Assembly: GCA_965231865.1 (NCBI GenBank)
Contig: CBDDOJ010000002.1
Coordinates: forward strand, 1,240,001-1,304,000
Reading direction: 5' to 3'
Length of the DNA stretch: 64,000 nucleotides
Source: WTGA01 sp965231865
GTDB lineage: Bacteria; Pseudomonadota; Gammaproteobacteria; Arenicellales; Poriferihabitantaceae
The notes under the pieces were generated by a model that saw nothing but the letters and a program-made list of their open reading frames with translations, searched no databases and was not told the DNA's origin. Below are positions 25,891 through 35,265 of the stretch, one piece after another (the stretch's first letter is position 1; the number at the start of each line of letters is the position of its first letter). The translations under genes were made by a program, and so were the position numbers.

Positions 25891-27972
25891 GTGAGTAAAG
25901 TAGTGAAGACTTTTCAATACGGACAGCATGAGGTGCGTCTCGAAACGGGCGCCATTGCCAGACAGGCCCATGGCGCGGTACTGGCGAGCATGGGGGATAC
26001 CGTTGTGCTGGTGACGGTTGTTGGCAGAAAGGAGGCGTCGAACCAGGACTTCTTTCCGCTGACCGTCGAGTACGAGGAAAGAAGTTACGCCGCCGGTAAA
26101 ATCCCCGGCGGTTTTTTCAAGCGCGAAGGCAGGCCATCGGAGAATGCGATTTTGACCTGCCGCCTCATCGACCGGCCCATTCGGCCATTGTTTCCGGACG
26201 GGTTCCGCAATGAGGTCCAGGTGATTGTCACGGTGGTTTCCATTGACCCCGAGATCAATCCGGACATCATCGCATTGATCGGGACCTCTGCGGCACTGGA
26301 AATCTCCGGCCTGCCCTTCAATGGGCCCATCGGTGCGGCCCGGGTGGGGTACGTGGATGGAGAATATGTTCTCAACCCCGATGCCAGCACCCTGGCCGAA
26401 AAATCGGCACTCAACCTGGTCGTAGCGGGAACACAGAGTGCCGTTCTCATGGTCGAATCTGAAGCCGATATCCTGACTGAAGAACAAATGCTTGGGGCCG
26501 TCATATACGGTCATGAGCAAAGTCAGGCCGTCATTCGGGTTGTGAAGGAACTTGGCCAGGAGGCCGGAAAAGACAAGTGGGAGTACGCCCGGAAAGAACA
26601 CGACCAGGCCCTGGCAGACAGTGTAGCGGAGGCCGTGGGAGATGGCATTGCCAATGCGTACCGGATTTCCGACAAGGTCCAGAGACAGCAGGCAGTTGCC
26701 GAGGTCAAGGACCGGGTTGTTTCAGCACTTTGCCCGGTGGGCAGTGAAGACGACAAGGCCTCCCGGGTCATCGCAGAGATCAAGGCCCTTGAGAAACAGT
26801 TCGTACGGGGAAGCATATTGGCCGGAAATTCCAGGATTGACGGCCGGGACACCCGGACAGTCCGGGGGATCAGCGTTGAAACCGGCGTTCTTCCACGAAC
26901 CCATGGGTCAGCAAAATTCACGAGAGGGGAAACCCAGGCACTGGTGGTGGCCACACTGGGCACCGAAAGGGATTCCCAGATCATCGACGCACTCGACGGG
27001 GACTACCGGGACCGGTTTATGCTCCACTACAACTTCCCCCCTTACTGCGTGGGAGAAACGGGTCGGGTGGGTTCCCCGAAACGCCGGGAAATCGGTCATG
27101 GGAAACTGGCCAAGAGAGGCGTCAATGCAGTGATTCCAAGTGGCGATGATTTCCCCTATACCATACGCATTGTTTCTGAAGTCACCGAATCCAACGGATC
27201 CAGTTCCATGGCCACGGTCTGCGGCACCAGCCTGGCGCTGATGGATGCGGGGGTGTTGACCAAGGCGCCGGTTGCGGGGGTGGCCATGGGACTGATCAAG
27301 GAAGGCGATGAATTTGCCGTGTTGACCGATATTCTGGGGGATGAGGACCACCTTGGAGACATGGATTTCAAGGTTGCCGGGACCGCGGACGGGATTACCG
27401 CATTGCAGATGGATATCAAGATAGACGGGATTACCCGGGAAATCATGGAGACGGCACTGGACCAGGCCAAAGAGGGCCGGTTGCATATTCTGGGAGAAAT
27501 GAACAAGGTGATCACCGAACCCCGTGCTGAAATGTCGGAGTTCGCCCCCCGGATCGTCAGCATCAGCATTAATCCTGAAAAGATTCGGGATGTCATCGGA
27601 AAAGGGGGTTCGGTGGTTCGATCGATTTCAGAAGAAACCGGGGTAAACATCGATATCAATGATGACGGCATCATTAAAATCGCATCCACCGACAATGCAG
27701 CCGCCCAGGAAGCCATTCGCAGGATCGAGCAGATCACTGCGGATGTTGAAGTGAATACCATCTATAACGGCAAAGTGGTTCGACTGATGGATTTCGGTGC
27801 ATTCGTGAATATTTTGCCTGGGCGGGATGGTCTGGTGCATATTTCCCAGATATCAAACTCCCGGGTGAACCAGGTAAGTGATGTACTCAAGGAAGGAGAC
27901 CGGGTCAAGGTCAAGGTCCTGGAAGTCGACAAGCAGGGCAGGGTCCGGCTCAGCATGAAAGCCGTTGAATGA
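25891..27972 (+). CDS. pnp: Polyribonucleotide nucleotidyltransferase (PNPase)
   Basis: PNPase degrades RNA phosphorolytically from the 3' end and is part of the RNA degradosome. The 693-residue protein, with a GTG start, has two RNase PH domains (KIPGGFFKREGRPSENAILT and HYNFPPYCVGETGRVGSPKR). A KH domain (IRDVIGKGGSVVRSISEETG) and a C-terminal S1 domain (DFGAFVNILPGRDGLVHISQ) follow. rpsO-pnp is universally conserved in Gammaproteobacteria. The short rpsO-pnp gap shows no large RNase III-type hairpin, so pnp autocontrol may differ from that in E. coli. Confidence 0.98.
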   Translation: MSKVVKTFQYGQHEVRLETGAIARQAHGAVLASMGDTVVLVTVVGRKEASNQDFFPLTVEYEERSYAAGKIPGGFFKREGRPSENAILTCRLIDRPIRPLFPDGFRNEVQVIVTVVSIDPEINPDIIALIGTSAALEISGLPFNGPIGAARVGYVDGEYVLNPDASTLAEKSALNLVVAGTQSAVLMVESEADILTEEQMLGAVIYGHEQSQAVIRVVKELGQEAGKDKWEYARKEHDQALADSVAEAVGDGIANAYRISDKVQRQQAVAEVKDRVVSALCPVGSEDDKASRVIAEIKALEKQFVRGSILAGNSRIDGRDTRTVRGISVETGVLPRTHGSAKFTRGETQALVVATLGTERDSQIIDALDGDYRDRFMLHYNFPPYCVGETGRVGSPKRREIGHGKLAKRGVNAVIPSGDDFPYTIRIVSEVTESNGSSSMATVCGTSLALMDAGVLTKAPVAGVAMGLIKEGDEFAVLTDILGDEDHLGDMDFKVAGTADGITALQMDIKIDGITREIMETALDQAKEGRLHILGEMNKVITEPRAEMSEFAPRIVSISINPEKIRDVIGKGGSVVRSISEETGVNIDINDDGIIKIASTDNAAAQEAIRRIEQITADVEVNTIYNGKVVRLMDFGAFVNILPGRDGLVHISQISNSRVNQVSDVLKEGDRVKVKVLEVDKQGRVRLSMKAVE

Positions 27973-28207
27973 CGCTGACCGCTGTCCAGTCCCGTCTTTG
28001 CAAGGGCAGTGAAGAGGGGAAATGGCTTTGGGCTCCTGGGAGCAGGGCGCAGCAGGTTGCTATTTTTCCGGGTTTGACGCTATACTGAATGCCATGCAGT
28101 TGAGTGCAGAGGGGACGGTGAGCGTGTGGAAGAAGGCGTAGACCGGGTGCCGTTCGGTGCACAATACGTTGCAGGGTTCAGAACAATTATATTCCAATTG
28201 AGCACTG

Positions 28208-28720
28208 ATGGTTAAGCGCGAAACCGGGGACCCGGAACCGGTACCAGAAGAAAAAACCGTTCTGACTGCCGGCAAGAAGCTGGCTGAAGCCAGGATTTCC
28301 TACGGGCTCAGTGTTGAAGAAGTCGCCGGGCACCTCAATTTGAGCGTTCAGTCCATCGAGGCACTGGAAAGGGATGACTATGACAGCCTGCCCGGCTATA
28401 CCTTTTCCAAGGGTTACTTGAGATCCTATGCCGGTTTGCTGCGCCTTAATCCAGATGATATCCTGGCCAGTGTCAACCTCGTGCCTGAACAGCTCCGGGA
28501 CATTGCCTCCTCGAAATCAAAGGCCAAAAGCAGGAGTCGCGAGACGGTACACAGAAGAAAATCCGGAGGCAGAGTATTCAAAAGAATCATCTGGACACTC
28601 GTGTTTCTCGTCCTGGTTCTGGTAGGGGTCAACCAGTTTGCAAAGCTTGACATCGACCAGGTCGTTCAAAGCCTGAACCTGCCTGCCTTGATGGACCTGG
28701 TGGAAGAGGACAACAATTAA
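28208..28720 (+). CDS. Short RodZ-like membrane protein with Cro/C1-type HTH
   Basis: The 170-residue protein has an N-terminal helix-turn-helix domain (LAEARISYGLSVEEVAGHLN, then ALERDDYDSLPGYTFSKGYL) characteristic of RodZ. A basic stretch (KSKAKSRSRETVHRRKSG) and one membrane helix (WTLVFLVLVLVGVN) follow. RodZ links MreB to the cell-wall machinery. Full-length proteins have a large periplasmic DUF4115 domain after the helix; here only about 30 residues remain. It also lacks the usual ispG-hisS neighbours, so it may be a shortened paralogue. Confidence 0.75.
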   Translation: MVKRETGDPEPVPEEKTVLTAGKKLAEARISYGLSVEEVAGHLNLSVQSIEALERDDYDSLPGYTFSKGYLRSYAGLLRLNPDDILASVNLVPEQLRDIASSKSKAKSRSRETVHRRKSGGRVFKRIIWTLVFLVLVLVGVNQFAKLDIDQVVQSLNLPALMDLVEEDNN

Positions 28721-28818
28721 AACGGCGGTTCGCGGACGCAATACCCCGGGGGAACCCGGGCAGTGCCCACTCGCTTCCGGCGATTGTCGATCCGGTCTTT
28801 CCGGGCCGGTTGGAGGTT

Positions 28819-30270
28819 TTACGCTTCCCCCCCGCTGATCCGGGGCGACCCGTTTTCTTCGGTGACCGGTGGTGCCGACGCAGTGGCTTCGACCAGGGGT
28901 ATACGGATGACTGTGCGGAGCCCGGGATGGTTGTCTTCAAGGGTGATCCGGCCGCCGTGCAGGGAAATTACGGCGGATACCATGCTGAGTCCCAGGCCAT
29001 TCCCGCTGCCGCTTCGACTTTGGTCGAGGCGATAAAACCGCCGAAATACCTTTTCGCGTTCCGAAGCAGGAATTCCCGGGCCATTGTCCGCAATGGTGAC
29101 CTCCAGGTCCGTATCCAGCCGGATGAGGGAAACGGACAGGTGACCATTGTTGGGGGTATATTTGATCGCATTTTCAATCACGTTGGCGAACGCCTGAAAC
29201 AGCAGGTCCCGGTCACCCCGGGACTGGACCCCGGTTTCACAGGTGGTTTCAAGGGTCTGGTTTTTTTCCTCGACCAGGGGTTCATAAAATTCAACGACAT
29301 CATCCAGGAGCATATTGAAATCGATCCCGATGAACCCTGCCCGGACCTGGCCGGCTTCAATTCGCGCAATTCTCAGCAGGGCATTGAACGTGATCAATAA
29401 AGAGTCCGACTCCTGTATGGACTGTTCCAGCTTCATTGCAGAGTTTGACCCCGGGGCCGCCTGCAACCGGGCTTCTTCCAGGTGCTGGCGGAGTCTCGCC
29501 AGGGGGGTTCGCAAATCATGGGCAATGTTGTCGGATACCCGCCGGATATCTTCCATCAACATTTGAATCCTGTCCAGCATCTGGTTGAGGTTGTACGCAA
29601 CCTGGTCAAGGTCATCGTTACGGCCCGTGGTCTGGACCCTGCGTGACAGGTCACCGGACATGATGCTTTGTGCCGTTTGATTGATGCGTTCAATCTTTCG
29701 GACTGTCCGGCGGCTGAGTACGAATCCTCCTGCGAACGCCAGAAATGCCATGATTCCCAGCCCCCACGTCAACGCCTGGATGATTCTTCTCTTGGCTTCG
29801 GTTAACTGGTGAATATCCCGACCTACCAGCAAGCCATAATTCTCGGGTAACTTGAAAACCTTCGCCCTGGCGGTATGAACTTCATCAATGGGTTCGTTGA
29901 TAATCAGGTCAAATTCAATCCAGTTGTGATCGATTGACATGGTTGCCTCGGTGGGCCAGTGGTCCAGGTTCCCCACCAGGGGCACCAGTGTGTAGGAAGC
30001 CAGCAGATAGATGGAGTTCCAGGCCCCCCGTTCCCGGTCCACCCGTTCTGCGATGAGAGTCGTCAATCCCTGAATGCCGTTTTCGTGGTACTGTTCGGCC
30101 AGGCCCTGGATCTCGGCCTCAATGGTGTCATCCATCTGCTGCGTCATGTACGACGCCGTAAACACGTAGAAAAAATAAAACAGCAGCAGGGTGGATGTGC
30201 TGAAAATAAAGGCGTAGAGTAACGCCAGTCTCAGGGTGTAGCTGTGGAATAGGTTATGTTTTTGTTGCAC
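28819..30270 (-). CDS. Two-component sensor histidine kinase
   Basis: A membrane-bound kinase with an N-terminal helix (LALLYAFIFSTSTLLLFYFF), a periplasmic sensor region, a second helix (LGIMAFLAFAGGFVLS) and a HAMP linker. The H-box is DNIAHDLRTPLARLRQ; the N box (NVIENAIKYTP) and G boxes (DNGPGIPASE and GNGLGLSMV) follow. GTG 30270 is preferred to the ATG at 30360. It yields a short N-terminus before the first helix and overlaps the regulator gene by 17 bp, as is usual for coupled pairs. The signal is not evident from the sequence. Confidence 0.92.
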   Translation of the reverse strand: MQQKHNLFHSYTLRLALLYAFIFSTSTLLLFYFFYVFTASYMTQQMDDTIEAEIQGLAEQYHENGIQGLTTLIAERVDRERGAWNSIYLLASYTLVPLVGNLDHWPTEATMSIDHNWIEFDLIINEPIDEVHTARAKVFKLPENYGLLVGRDIHQLTEAKRRIIQALTWGLGIMAFLAFAGGFVLSRRTVRKIERINQTAQSIMSGDLSRRVQTTGRNDDLDQVAYNLNQMLDRIQMLMEDIRRVSDNIAHDLRTPLARLRQHLEEARLQAAPGSNSAMKLEQSIQESDSLLITFNALLRIARIEAGQVRAGFIGIDFNMLLDDVVEFYEPLVEEKNQTLETTCETGVQSRGDRDLLFQAFANVIENAIKYTPNNGHLSVSLIRLDTDLEVTIADNGPGIPASEREKVFRRFYRLDQSRSGSGNGLGLSMVSAVISLHGGRITLEDNHPGLRTVIRIPLVEATASAPPVTEENGSPRISGGEA

Positions 30271-30937
30271 GTAAAATGTATCCTGCTCCACGCACGGTAT
30301 CCAGTAGGGGGGAGTCGAAGTTTTTATCGATCTTGCTGCGTAATCGGCTGATGTGAACATCGATTACATTGGTCTGGGGATCAAAATTATAGTCCCATAC
30401 ATTTTCAAGCAACATGGTGCGTGTGACGACCTGGTTGCTGTGCTCCATGAGGTATTTCAGCAGGCGGAATTCTCTGGGCTGCAGGTCGATAAGGGTATCG
30501 CTGCGTTTGACCTCCCGGCTCAGCAAATCCATCTCCAGGTCCCCGACGACCAGGGTGGTCTCCTGTACTTCCATCATGGTTCTCCTTGACAGTGCATCCA
30601 GCCGGGCCAGCAATTCCGAAAATGCGAACGGTTTGGTGAGATAATCGTCCCCTCCCGCTTTCAGTCCCTCTACCCGGTCATCGACATCCCCCAGTGCGCT
30701 CAGGATCAGGACCGGGGTATGGTTTTTCTGTGCACGCAGGGTGGAAATCACCGTCAACCCATCCATCCGGGGCAGCATGCGGTCAACGATCAGCGCCTGG
30801 TAGTTTTCGTTGCTGGCCATGGAGAGTCCAGCGTCGCCGTTTACAGCGATGTCTGCCATGTGCCCGACCTCCTGCAATCCCTTCTGGATATAGGTCGCCG
30901 TGGATTCATCGTCTTCGATTATCAATACCCGCATCAT
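30254..30937 (-). CDS. OmpR-family response regulator
   Basis: The 227-residue protein has a receiver domain with acidic residues in IIEDDESTA, phospho-acceptor Asp52 in LIVDRMLPRMDG and the conserved Lys in DDYLTKPFAFSEL. A winged-helix DNA-binding domain follows (LQPREFRLLKYLMEHSNQVV and VIDVHISRLRSKI). It precedes and overlaps the kinase gene, forming a two-gene operon. No target gene can be assigned. Confidence 0.95.
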   Translation of the reverse strand: MMRVLIIEDDESTATYIQKGLQEVGHMADIAVNGDAGLSMASNENYQALIVDRMLPRMDGLTVISTLRAQKNHTPVLILSALGDVDDRVEGLKAGGDDYLTKPFAFSELLARLDALSRRTMMEVQETTLVVGDLEMDLLSREVKRSDTLIDLQPREFRLLKYLMEHSNQVVTRTMLLENVWDYNFDPQTNVIDVHISRLRSKIDKNFDSPLLDTVRGAGYILRATKT

Positions 30938-31077
30938 ATTTTTCCGTATACTTCAGTTCTGTTGGTCGGGGCAGGTTCCCAACTGCATTTTCCCGATGGT
31001 AGCATGAGGACATCTGCCCCGGACCAGGGGGAGCATCCCGTGCCCTGCTATTTTAAATGAATTTGAGGAATCAATCG

Positions 31078-31758
31078 ATGGAACCCGGGGACAATTCCAG
31101 GCATCGGGAAGCCCTTCACGCCGAACTGGACCAGGCCTGTCAGCTGGACCGGAACCTGGTGGGCATCCTGGACCTGGTTGGATATCCCGAACCGCGCCGG
31201 CGGTCACCGGATTTTTCCACGCTGGCCCAGATCATCAATGCACAACAATTGTCTACCCGGGCGGCTGCGGCAATCTGGCACCGGCTTGAGCAGGCATGCC
31301 AGGGAACGGTCACACCGGAAAAAATCAGGAACCGGAGCGTGGAAAGGCTACGTGCCTGCGGGCTGTCCGAAAGAAAAGCCGATTATATACGGGGGCTTGC
31401 CGATGCGATGCTTTCCGGGCAGCTGGTCATTGCAGAGCTGTCCCATCTCCCGGACGGGGAGGTCATCTCCGAGATCACAGGAATCAGGGGCCTTGGAAAA
31501 TGGTCAGCGGAAATTTTCGCCATGTTTGCCCTGGGCAGGAAGAATATATTCCCGGACGGGGACCTCGCCCTGCAGGTTGCCGTTCAACGTTACCGGAAAA
31601 TGGAAACTCGCCCGGGTAAAGACCAGGTAAGAAAGATTGCAGAAACGTGGTCTCCCCATAAAACCGCGGTGGCCCTGCTGATGTGGAAGTATTACGGAGC
31701 CACTGCACTGGAGGCGCCGGGCGGAGGAGTCGGGGGCACCGATGCCCCGTCCGGCTGA
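31078..31758 (+). CDS. DNA-3-methyladenine glycosylase, AlkA-like HhH-GPD protein
   Basis: HhH-GPD glycosylases excise alkylated bases from DNA. The 226-residue protein (from ATG 31078; an alternative ATG at 31057 adds 7 residues) has the pattern FSTLAQIINAQQLSTRAAAA for the first helices. The hairpin follows as ITGIRGLGKWSAEIFAMFAL, and the catalytic Asp is in FPDGDLALQVAV. The length fits the AlkA/MagIII-type single-domain enzymes without the Ada domain. It is a lone gene converging on aapP. Confidence 0.85.
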   Translation: MEPGDNSRHREALHAELDQACQLDRNLVGILDLVGYPEPRRRSPDFSTLAQIINAQQLSTRAAAAIWHRLEQACQGTVTPEKIRNRSVERLRACGLSERKADYIRGLADAMLSGQLVIAELSHLPDGEVISEITGIRGLGKWSAEIFAMFALGRKNIFPDGDLALQVAVQRYRKMETRPGKDQVRKIAETWSPHKTAVALLMWKYYGATALEAPGGGVGGTDAPSG

Positions 31759-31767
31759 AACCGGACC

Positions 31768-31798
31768 CGTACCCGGCACAGGCCGGTGCACGGGTGAG
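31768..31798. terminator. Imperfect hairpin between convergent AlkA-like and aapP genes
   Basis: ACCCGTACCCGGC and GCCGGTGCACGGGT form a GC-rich stem with small mismatches around a short loop in the 45-bp gap between the two convergent genes. It could act on both transcripts. No long T-run is present, so termination is inferred. Confidence 0.45.
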
Positions 31799-31803
31799 AT
31801 GTC

Positions 31804-32568
31804 CTAGTGTTCGAGGATCTGGGAAAGGAACAGTTTCGTGCGCTCATGCTGCGCATTGTCGAAGAATTCATTCGGGCTGTTTTCCTCGATGATTTCTCCG
31901 CCATCCATAAAGATTACCCGGTCGGCGACTGTCTTTGCAAATCCCATTTCGTGGGTCACACAGAGCATGGTCATGCCTTCATTGGCGAGTTCGATCATGA
32001 CGTCCAGCACTTCCTTGATCATTTCAGGGTCCAGGGCGGAGGTCGGTTCATCGAAAAGCATGATCCTGGGCTTCATGCACAGGCTGCGGGCGATGGCAAC
32101 CCGTTGCTGCTGGCCGCCTGAGAGCTGTCCGGGATATTTTCTGGCCTGGTCTGGAATCTTTACCCGCCCCAGGTACTGCATTGCGATTTCCTCGGCTTCC
32201 CGCTTGGGCATCTTGCGAACCCATATCGGCGCCAGCGTGCAGTTTTCCAGTACCGTCAAATGTGGAAACAGGTTGAAATGCTGGAACACCATCCCCACTT
32301 CGCGGCGGACCACCTCAATATTTTTCAGGTCGTTGGTCAATTCAGTTCCATCCACGATGATGTCCCCCTCCTGGTGTTCTTCAAGACGGTTGATACACCG
32401 GATTACGGTGGACTTCCCGGATCCGGATGGTCCGCACACAACAATTTTCTCGCCACGGGTTACCTGCAGGTTGACGTTCTTCAGGACATGGAACTGACCA
32501 TACCATTTATGCATGTTCCGGATAATGATCGCATAGTCTTCACTGCTTGTGTTTGCTTGTTCATTCAT
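31804..32568 (-). CDS. aapP: General L-amino acid ABC transporter, ATP-binding subunit
   Basis: The 254-residue ATPase has Walker A GPSGSGKST, the signature LSGGQQQR, Walker B IMLFDEPTSALDPE and the H-loop VTHEMGF. It is the typical polar amino-acid transporter ATPase (GlnQ/AapP type). It is the last gene of aapJ-aapQ-aapM-aapP and starts 15 bp after aapM. The complex imports a wide range of L-amino acids. Confidence 0.95.
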   Translation of the reverse strand: MNEQANTSSEDYAIIIRNMHKWYGQFHVLKNVNLQVTRGEKIVVCGPSGSGKSTVIRCINRLEEHQEGDIIVDGTELTNDLKNIEVVRREVGMVFQHFNLFPHLTVLENCTLAPIWVRKMPKREAEEIAMQYLGRVKIPDQARKYPGQLSGGQQQRVAIARSLCMKPRIMLFDEPTSALDPEMIKEVLDVMIELANEGMTMLCVTHEMGFAKTVADRVIFMDGGEIIEENSPNEFFDNAQHERTKLFLSQILEH

Positions 32569-32583
32569 TGTTCTATGACTCGT

Positions 32584-33693
32584 TTATCGTTTGTGGTCTG
32601 TTTTTAGCTTGTTTTCCAGGTAGAGCGAATACCTAGCCATCCCAAAGCATGAAAGGAAAAAGAAAATGGCGACGAACAGGTAGACCTCGGTGGAAAGCCC
32701 CGTCCATTTGGTATCTGCGAGGGAAGCTCTACCGATGCCCAGAGGGTCCAGCAGTCCAATAATGATGACCAGGGTCGTATCCTTGTACAGGCCGATAAAG
32801 GTGTTGACAATACTTGGGATAGAGATTTTCAGCGCCTGGGGAAGAACGATAAGCCGCATGGCTGGCCAATACTTGAGCCCCATGGCATCCGCCGCTTCAA
32901 ACTGGCCCTTGGGAATGGCCTGCAGGCCACCCCGGATGACTTCAGCCATATAGGCGGATGCAAACAGGGTCACCATGATCAGCACCCGCAACAACAGGTC
33001 AAAGGTCACGCCTGCCGGCAGGAAATAGTTCAGCATGGTGGAGGCGACAAACAGGAGCGTAATCAGGGGTACACCGCGGATGAATTCAATAAAACCAACC
33101 GAAAACAGCCGGATGATCGGCAGATTCGATTGTCTTCCCAGCGCCAGTAGAATGCCGATTGGCAACGAAAAGGCGATGCCGGTGATGCCAATGACCAGGG
33201 TCAGCATGAATCCACCGAATTTGTCGGTTTCCACCGGGGTCAATCCAAAACCGCCAAGCAGCAACCATGCGGTGATGAATGGAAAGGCGCAGGAGAAATA
33301 AAGTCCGAATTTACGAAAGGGCACCTTGTCGAACAATACGGGCACGATGGCGGCCACCAGCAATAAAAAGGAGAGATTGACCCGCCATCGTTCCTCAATG
33401 GGGTAAAACCCGTAGGTGAACAGCTTCATTCTTTCATTGATGAATGCCCAACAGGCCCCGCCGGCCTGGGCACGACACTCTTCGCGGTTTTCCCCGGTAA
33501 AGGCCGCATCCAGAAATAGCCAGTTGATGGCCGCTGGGACCGTTTCGTACAGGAACCAGATCGTCAGTGCGGTCATGACGATATTGGTTGGCGACGACAG
33601 CAGGTTTTTCCGTATCCATGCCACCGGGCCAATCAGGTTGGCGGGAGGCGGAAGGTCAGGATGTTCCCCGGGCGTGTATGTTTTTTCGCTCAT
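32584..33693 (-). CDS. aapM: General L-amino acid ABC transporter, permease AapM
   Basis: An integral membrane permease of about 369 residues starting MSEKTYTPGEHPDLPPPANL. A further upstream ATG at 33717 would overlap aapQ and is less likely. It has a long N-terminal part with several helices and the permease core FIRGVPLITLLFVASTMLNYF, then EVIRGGLQAIPKGQFEAADA (EAA loop). The length matches AapM/BztC proteins. It pairs with AapQ. Confidence 0.94.
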   Translation of the reverse strand: MSEKTYTPGEHPDLPPPANLIGPVAWIRKNLLSSPTNIVMTALTIWFLYETVPAAINWLFLDAAFTGENREECRAQAGGACWAFINERMKLFTYGFYPIEERWRVNLSFLLLVAAIVPVLFDKVPFRKFGLYFSCAFPFITAWLLLGGFGLTPVETDKFGGFMLTLVIGITGIAFSLPIGILLALGRQSNLPIIRLFSVGFIEFIRGVPLITLLFVASTMLNYFLPAGVTFDLLLRVLIMVTLFASAYMAEVIRGGLQAIPKGQFEAADAMGLKYWPAMRLIVLPQALKISIPSIVNTFIGLYKDTTLVIIIGLLDPLGIGRASLADTKWTGLSTEVYLFVAIFFFLSCFGMARYSLYLENKLKTDHKR

Positions 33694-33706
33694 GATAATA
33701 ATCCTC

Positions 33707-34894
33707 CTACCGCTCAACCAGTTTGATGCTTTTGTTGTACCAGTTCATGACGGCTGATATCAACAGGGACAATACCAGGTACAACAGGAGTACGATGGAC
33801 ATGCATTCCATTTCCCTGCCGGTCTGGTTCAGTGATATGCCGCCAATCGTGGCGACAATATCCATATAACCGATGGCGATCGCCAGGGAGGAGTTTTTGG
33901 TCAGGTTCAGATATTGGCTGGTCAGGGGTGGCACGATGATTCGAAGTGCCTGGGGGATCACCACCAGATTCAGGGTGCGTTCCCGGCTGACACCGAGTGC
34001 CGAGGCCGCTTCAGTCTGGCCATAATTCACGGCGATGATTCCGGAACGTACAATTTCACCAATGGAAGCGGCGGTGTACCCGGACAATGCCAGCCAAAGT
34101 GCAATATATTCCGGGCGGAGCACCATGCCGCCCTTGTAGTTGAATCCCTTGAGCTCGGGAATCTCCCAGATGATCGGGCTGCCGAGCAGAAAATAGACGA
34201 TCAGGGGAACGCCAATGATAGCGCCCAGTGATATCCAGAAGACCGGATAATGATACCCCGTGTCATCCTGCACCTTCTGTGCATATCGTCTGAACCACAG
34301 GGTGAATATGATTCCTGCGATAAAAAGAGCAAAGACGACCCAGAAAAGCGGCTCAGCCAGGGGTTTGGGAGTAAACAGTCCACGGTTGGTCAGGAATGCC
34401 ACCTCGCCCAGCCCCCATGCCTGCTTGGGGACCGGCAGGGTATTGACGATAATGCCGTAAACCAGGAGGATATGAAGCAACACCGGAACGTTACGTACAT
34501 ATTCAATATACACATAGGCGAGCCGGTTGGTTAACCAATTCTTTGACAATCGCAGAACGCCAAGAAAAAACCCGAGTATGGTGGCCAGTATAATTCCAGT
34601 CACCGCGACCAGCAGTGTATTCAGGATGCCGACGAGCATGGCCCGGAAATGGGATGATCGGGACGTGTATTCGATGAAGTGCTGATTGATATCGTAGCTC
34701 GAGGCCTGCCACAGAAAATTGAAACTGAATCCTTTTCCGATGGCTTCAAGATTCACGATTGCATTGCGGATGATATAGGCAAAAAACCCAATTATCAGTG
34801 CGGTTGCGATGATTTGAACGATCACGGACCGCGTTTCCTTGTCATTCCATAGTCGGGAGACCACGTTTCTTTGAGGTATCGCTGCTTCACTCAT
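33707..34894 (-). CDS. aapQ: General L-amino acid ABC transporter, permease AapQ
   Basis: A 395-residue membrane permease with an amino-terminal helix (IIATALIIGFFAYIIRNAIV) and a core with EYVRNVPVLLHILLVYG. The EAA loop is in EIVRSGIIAVNYGQTEAASA. A large insertion between the helices is characteristic of AapQ/BztB. It is separated from aapJ by 371 bp containing a hairpin and lies 13 bp before aapM. Confidence 0.94.
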   Translation of the reverse strand: MSEAAIPQRNVVSRLWNDKETRSVIVQIIATALIIGFFAYIIRNAIVNLEAIGKGFSFNFLWQASSYDINQHFIEYTSRSSHFRAMLVGILNTLLVAVTGIILATILGFFLGVLRLSKNWLTNRLAYVYIEYVRNVPVLLHILLVYGIIVNTLPVPKQAWGLGEVAFLTNRGLFTPKPLAEPLFWVVFALFIAGIIFTLWFRRYAQKVQDDTGYHYPVFWISLGAIIGVPLIVYFLLGSPIIWEIPELKGFNYKGGMVLRPEYIALWLALSGYTAASIGEIVRSGIIAVNYGQTEAASALGVSRERTLNLVVIPQALRIIVPPLTSQYLNLTKNSSLAIAIGYMDIVATIGGISLNQTGREMECMSIVLLLYLVLSLLISAVMNWYNKSIKLVER

Positions 34895-35265
34895 AGTCTT
34901 ATTCCAGGAAGGGCCTCGGGGGGTTGAATGTTCGTTGTATTTCGCTGAAAGGGAACGGGATGAACCGGTTGTCGGTCCTCCCTGTTAACCCCGTTCCGGC
35001 AGGCGGCAGGCACCATGTGGCCGATGCGACCGCTGGGGAGGGGGATACGCCAGGTTTCATGCCATGACCGACGGATTCCCGAGGAGGTCCCCGCGAAGAA
35101 CATGGAAAGAGAGGTTTGCGGCGGGTGAAATAAATCCGGAAATTCCAGGAACAGTCCTGGACGAAGGGGGCTTTCAGTGAAACGGGGGGTCACCATTTTC
35201 AGGGTGGGGGTACTGGCTGAAATACCGGGGTGCCCAAGCACCCCGGTATTCCGGTAGATTTCGAA
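34895..35265. other. Gap between aapJ and aapQ containing an intercistronic hairpin
   Basis: No convincing gene is present; a minus-strand open frame (34891-35241) overlaps the aapQ start and shows no family features. A 12-bp perfect inverted repeat lies at 35221-35250, soon after the aapJ stop codon. The rest probably is untranslated leader for aapQMP. Confidence 0.5.
35221..35250 (-). terminator. Intercistronic hairpin after aapJ
   Basis: AATACCGGGGTG and CACCCCGGTATT form a perfect 12-bp stem with loop CCCAAG, 16 bp after the aapJ stop on the minus strand. Only three T follow, so read-through is likely. Such a stem would let the binding protein be made in excess over the membrane subunits by partial termination or by protecting the aapJ mRNA. 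Confidence 0.7.
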
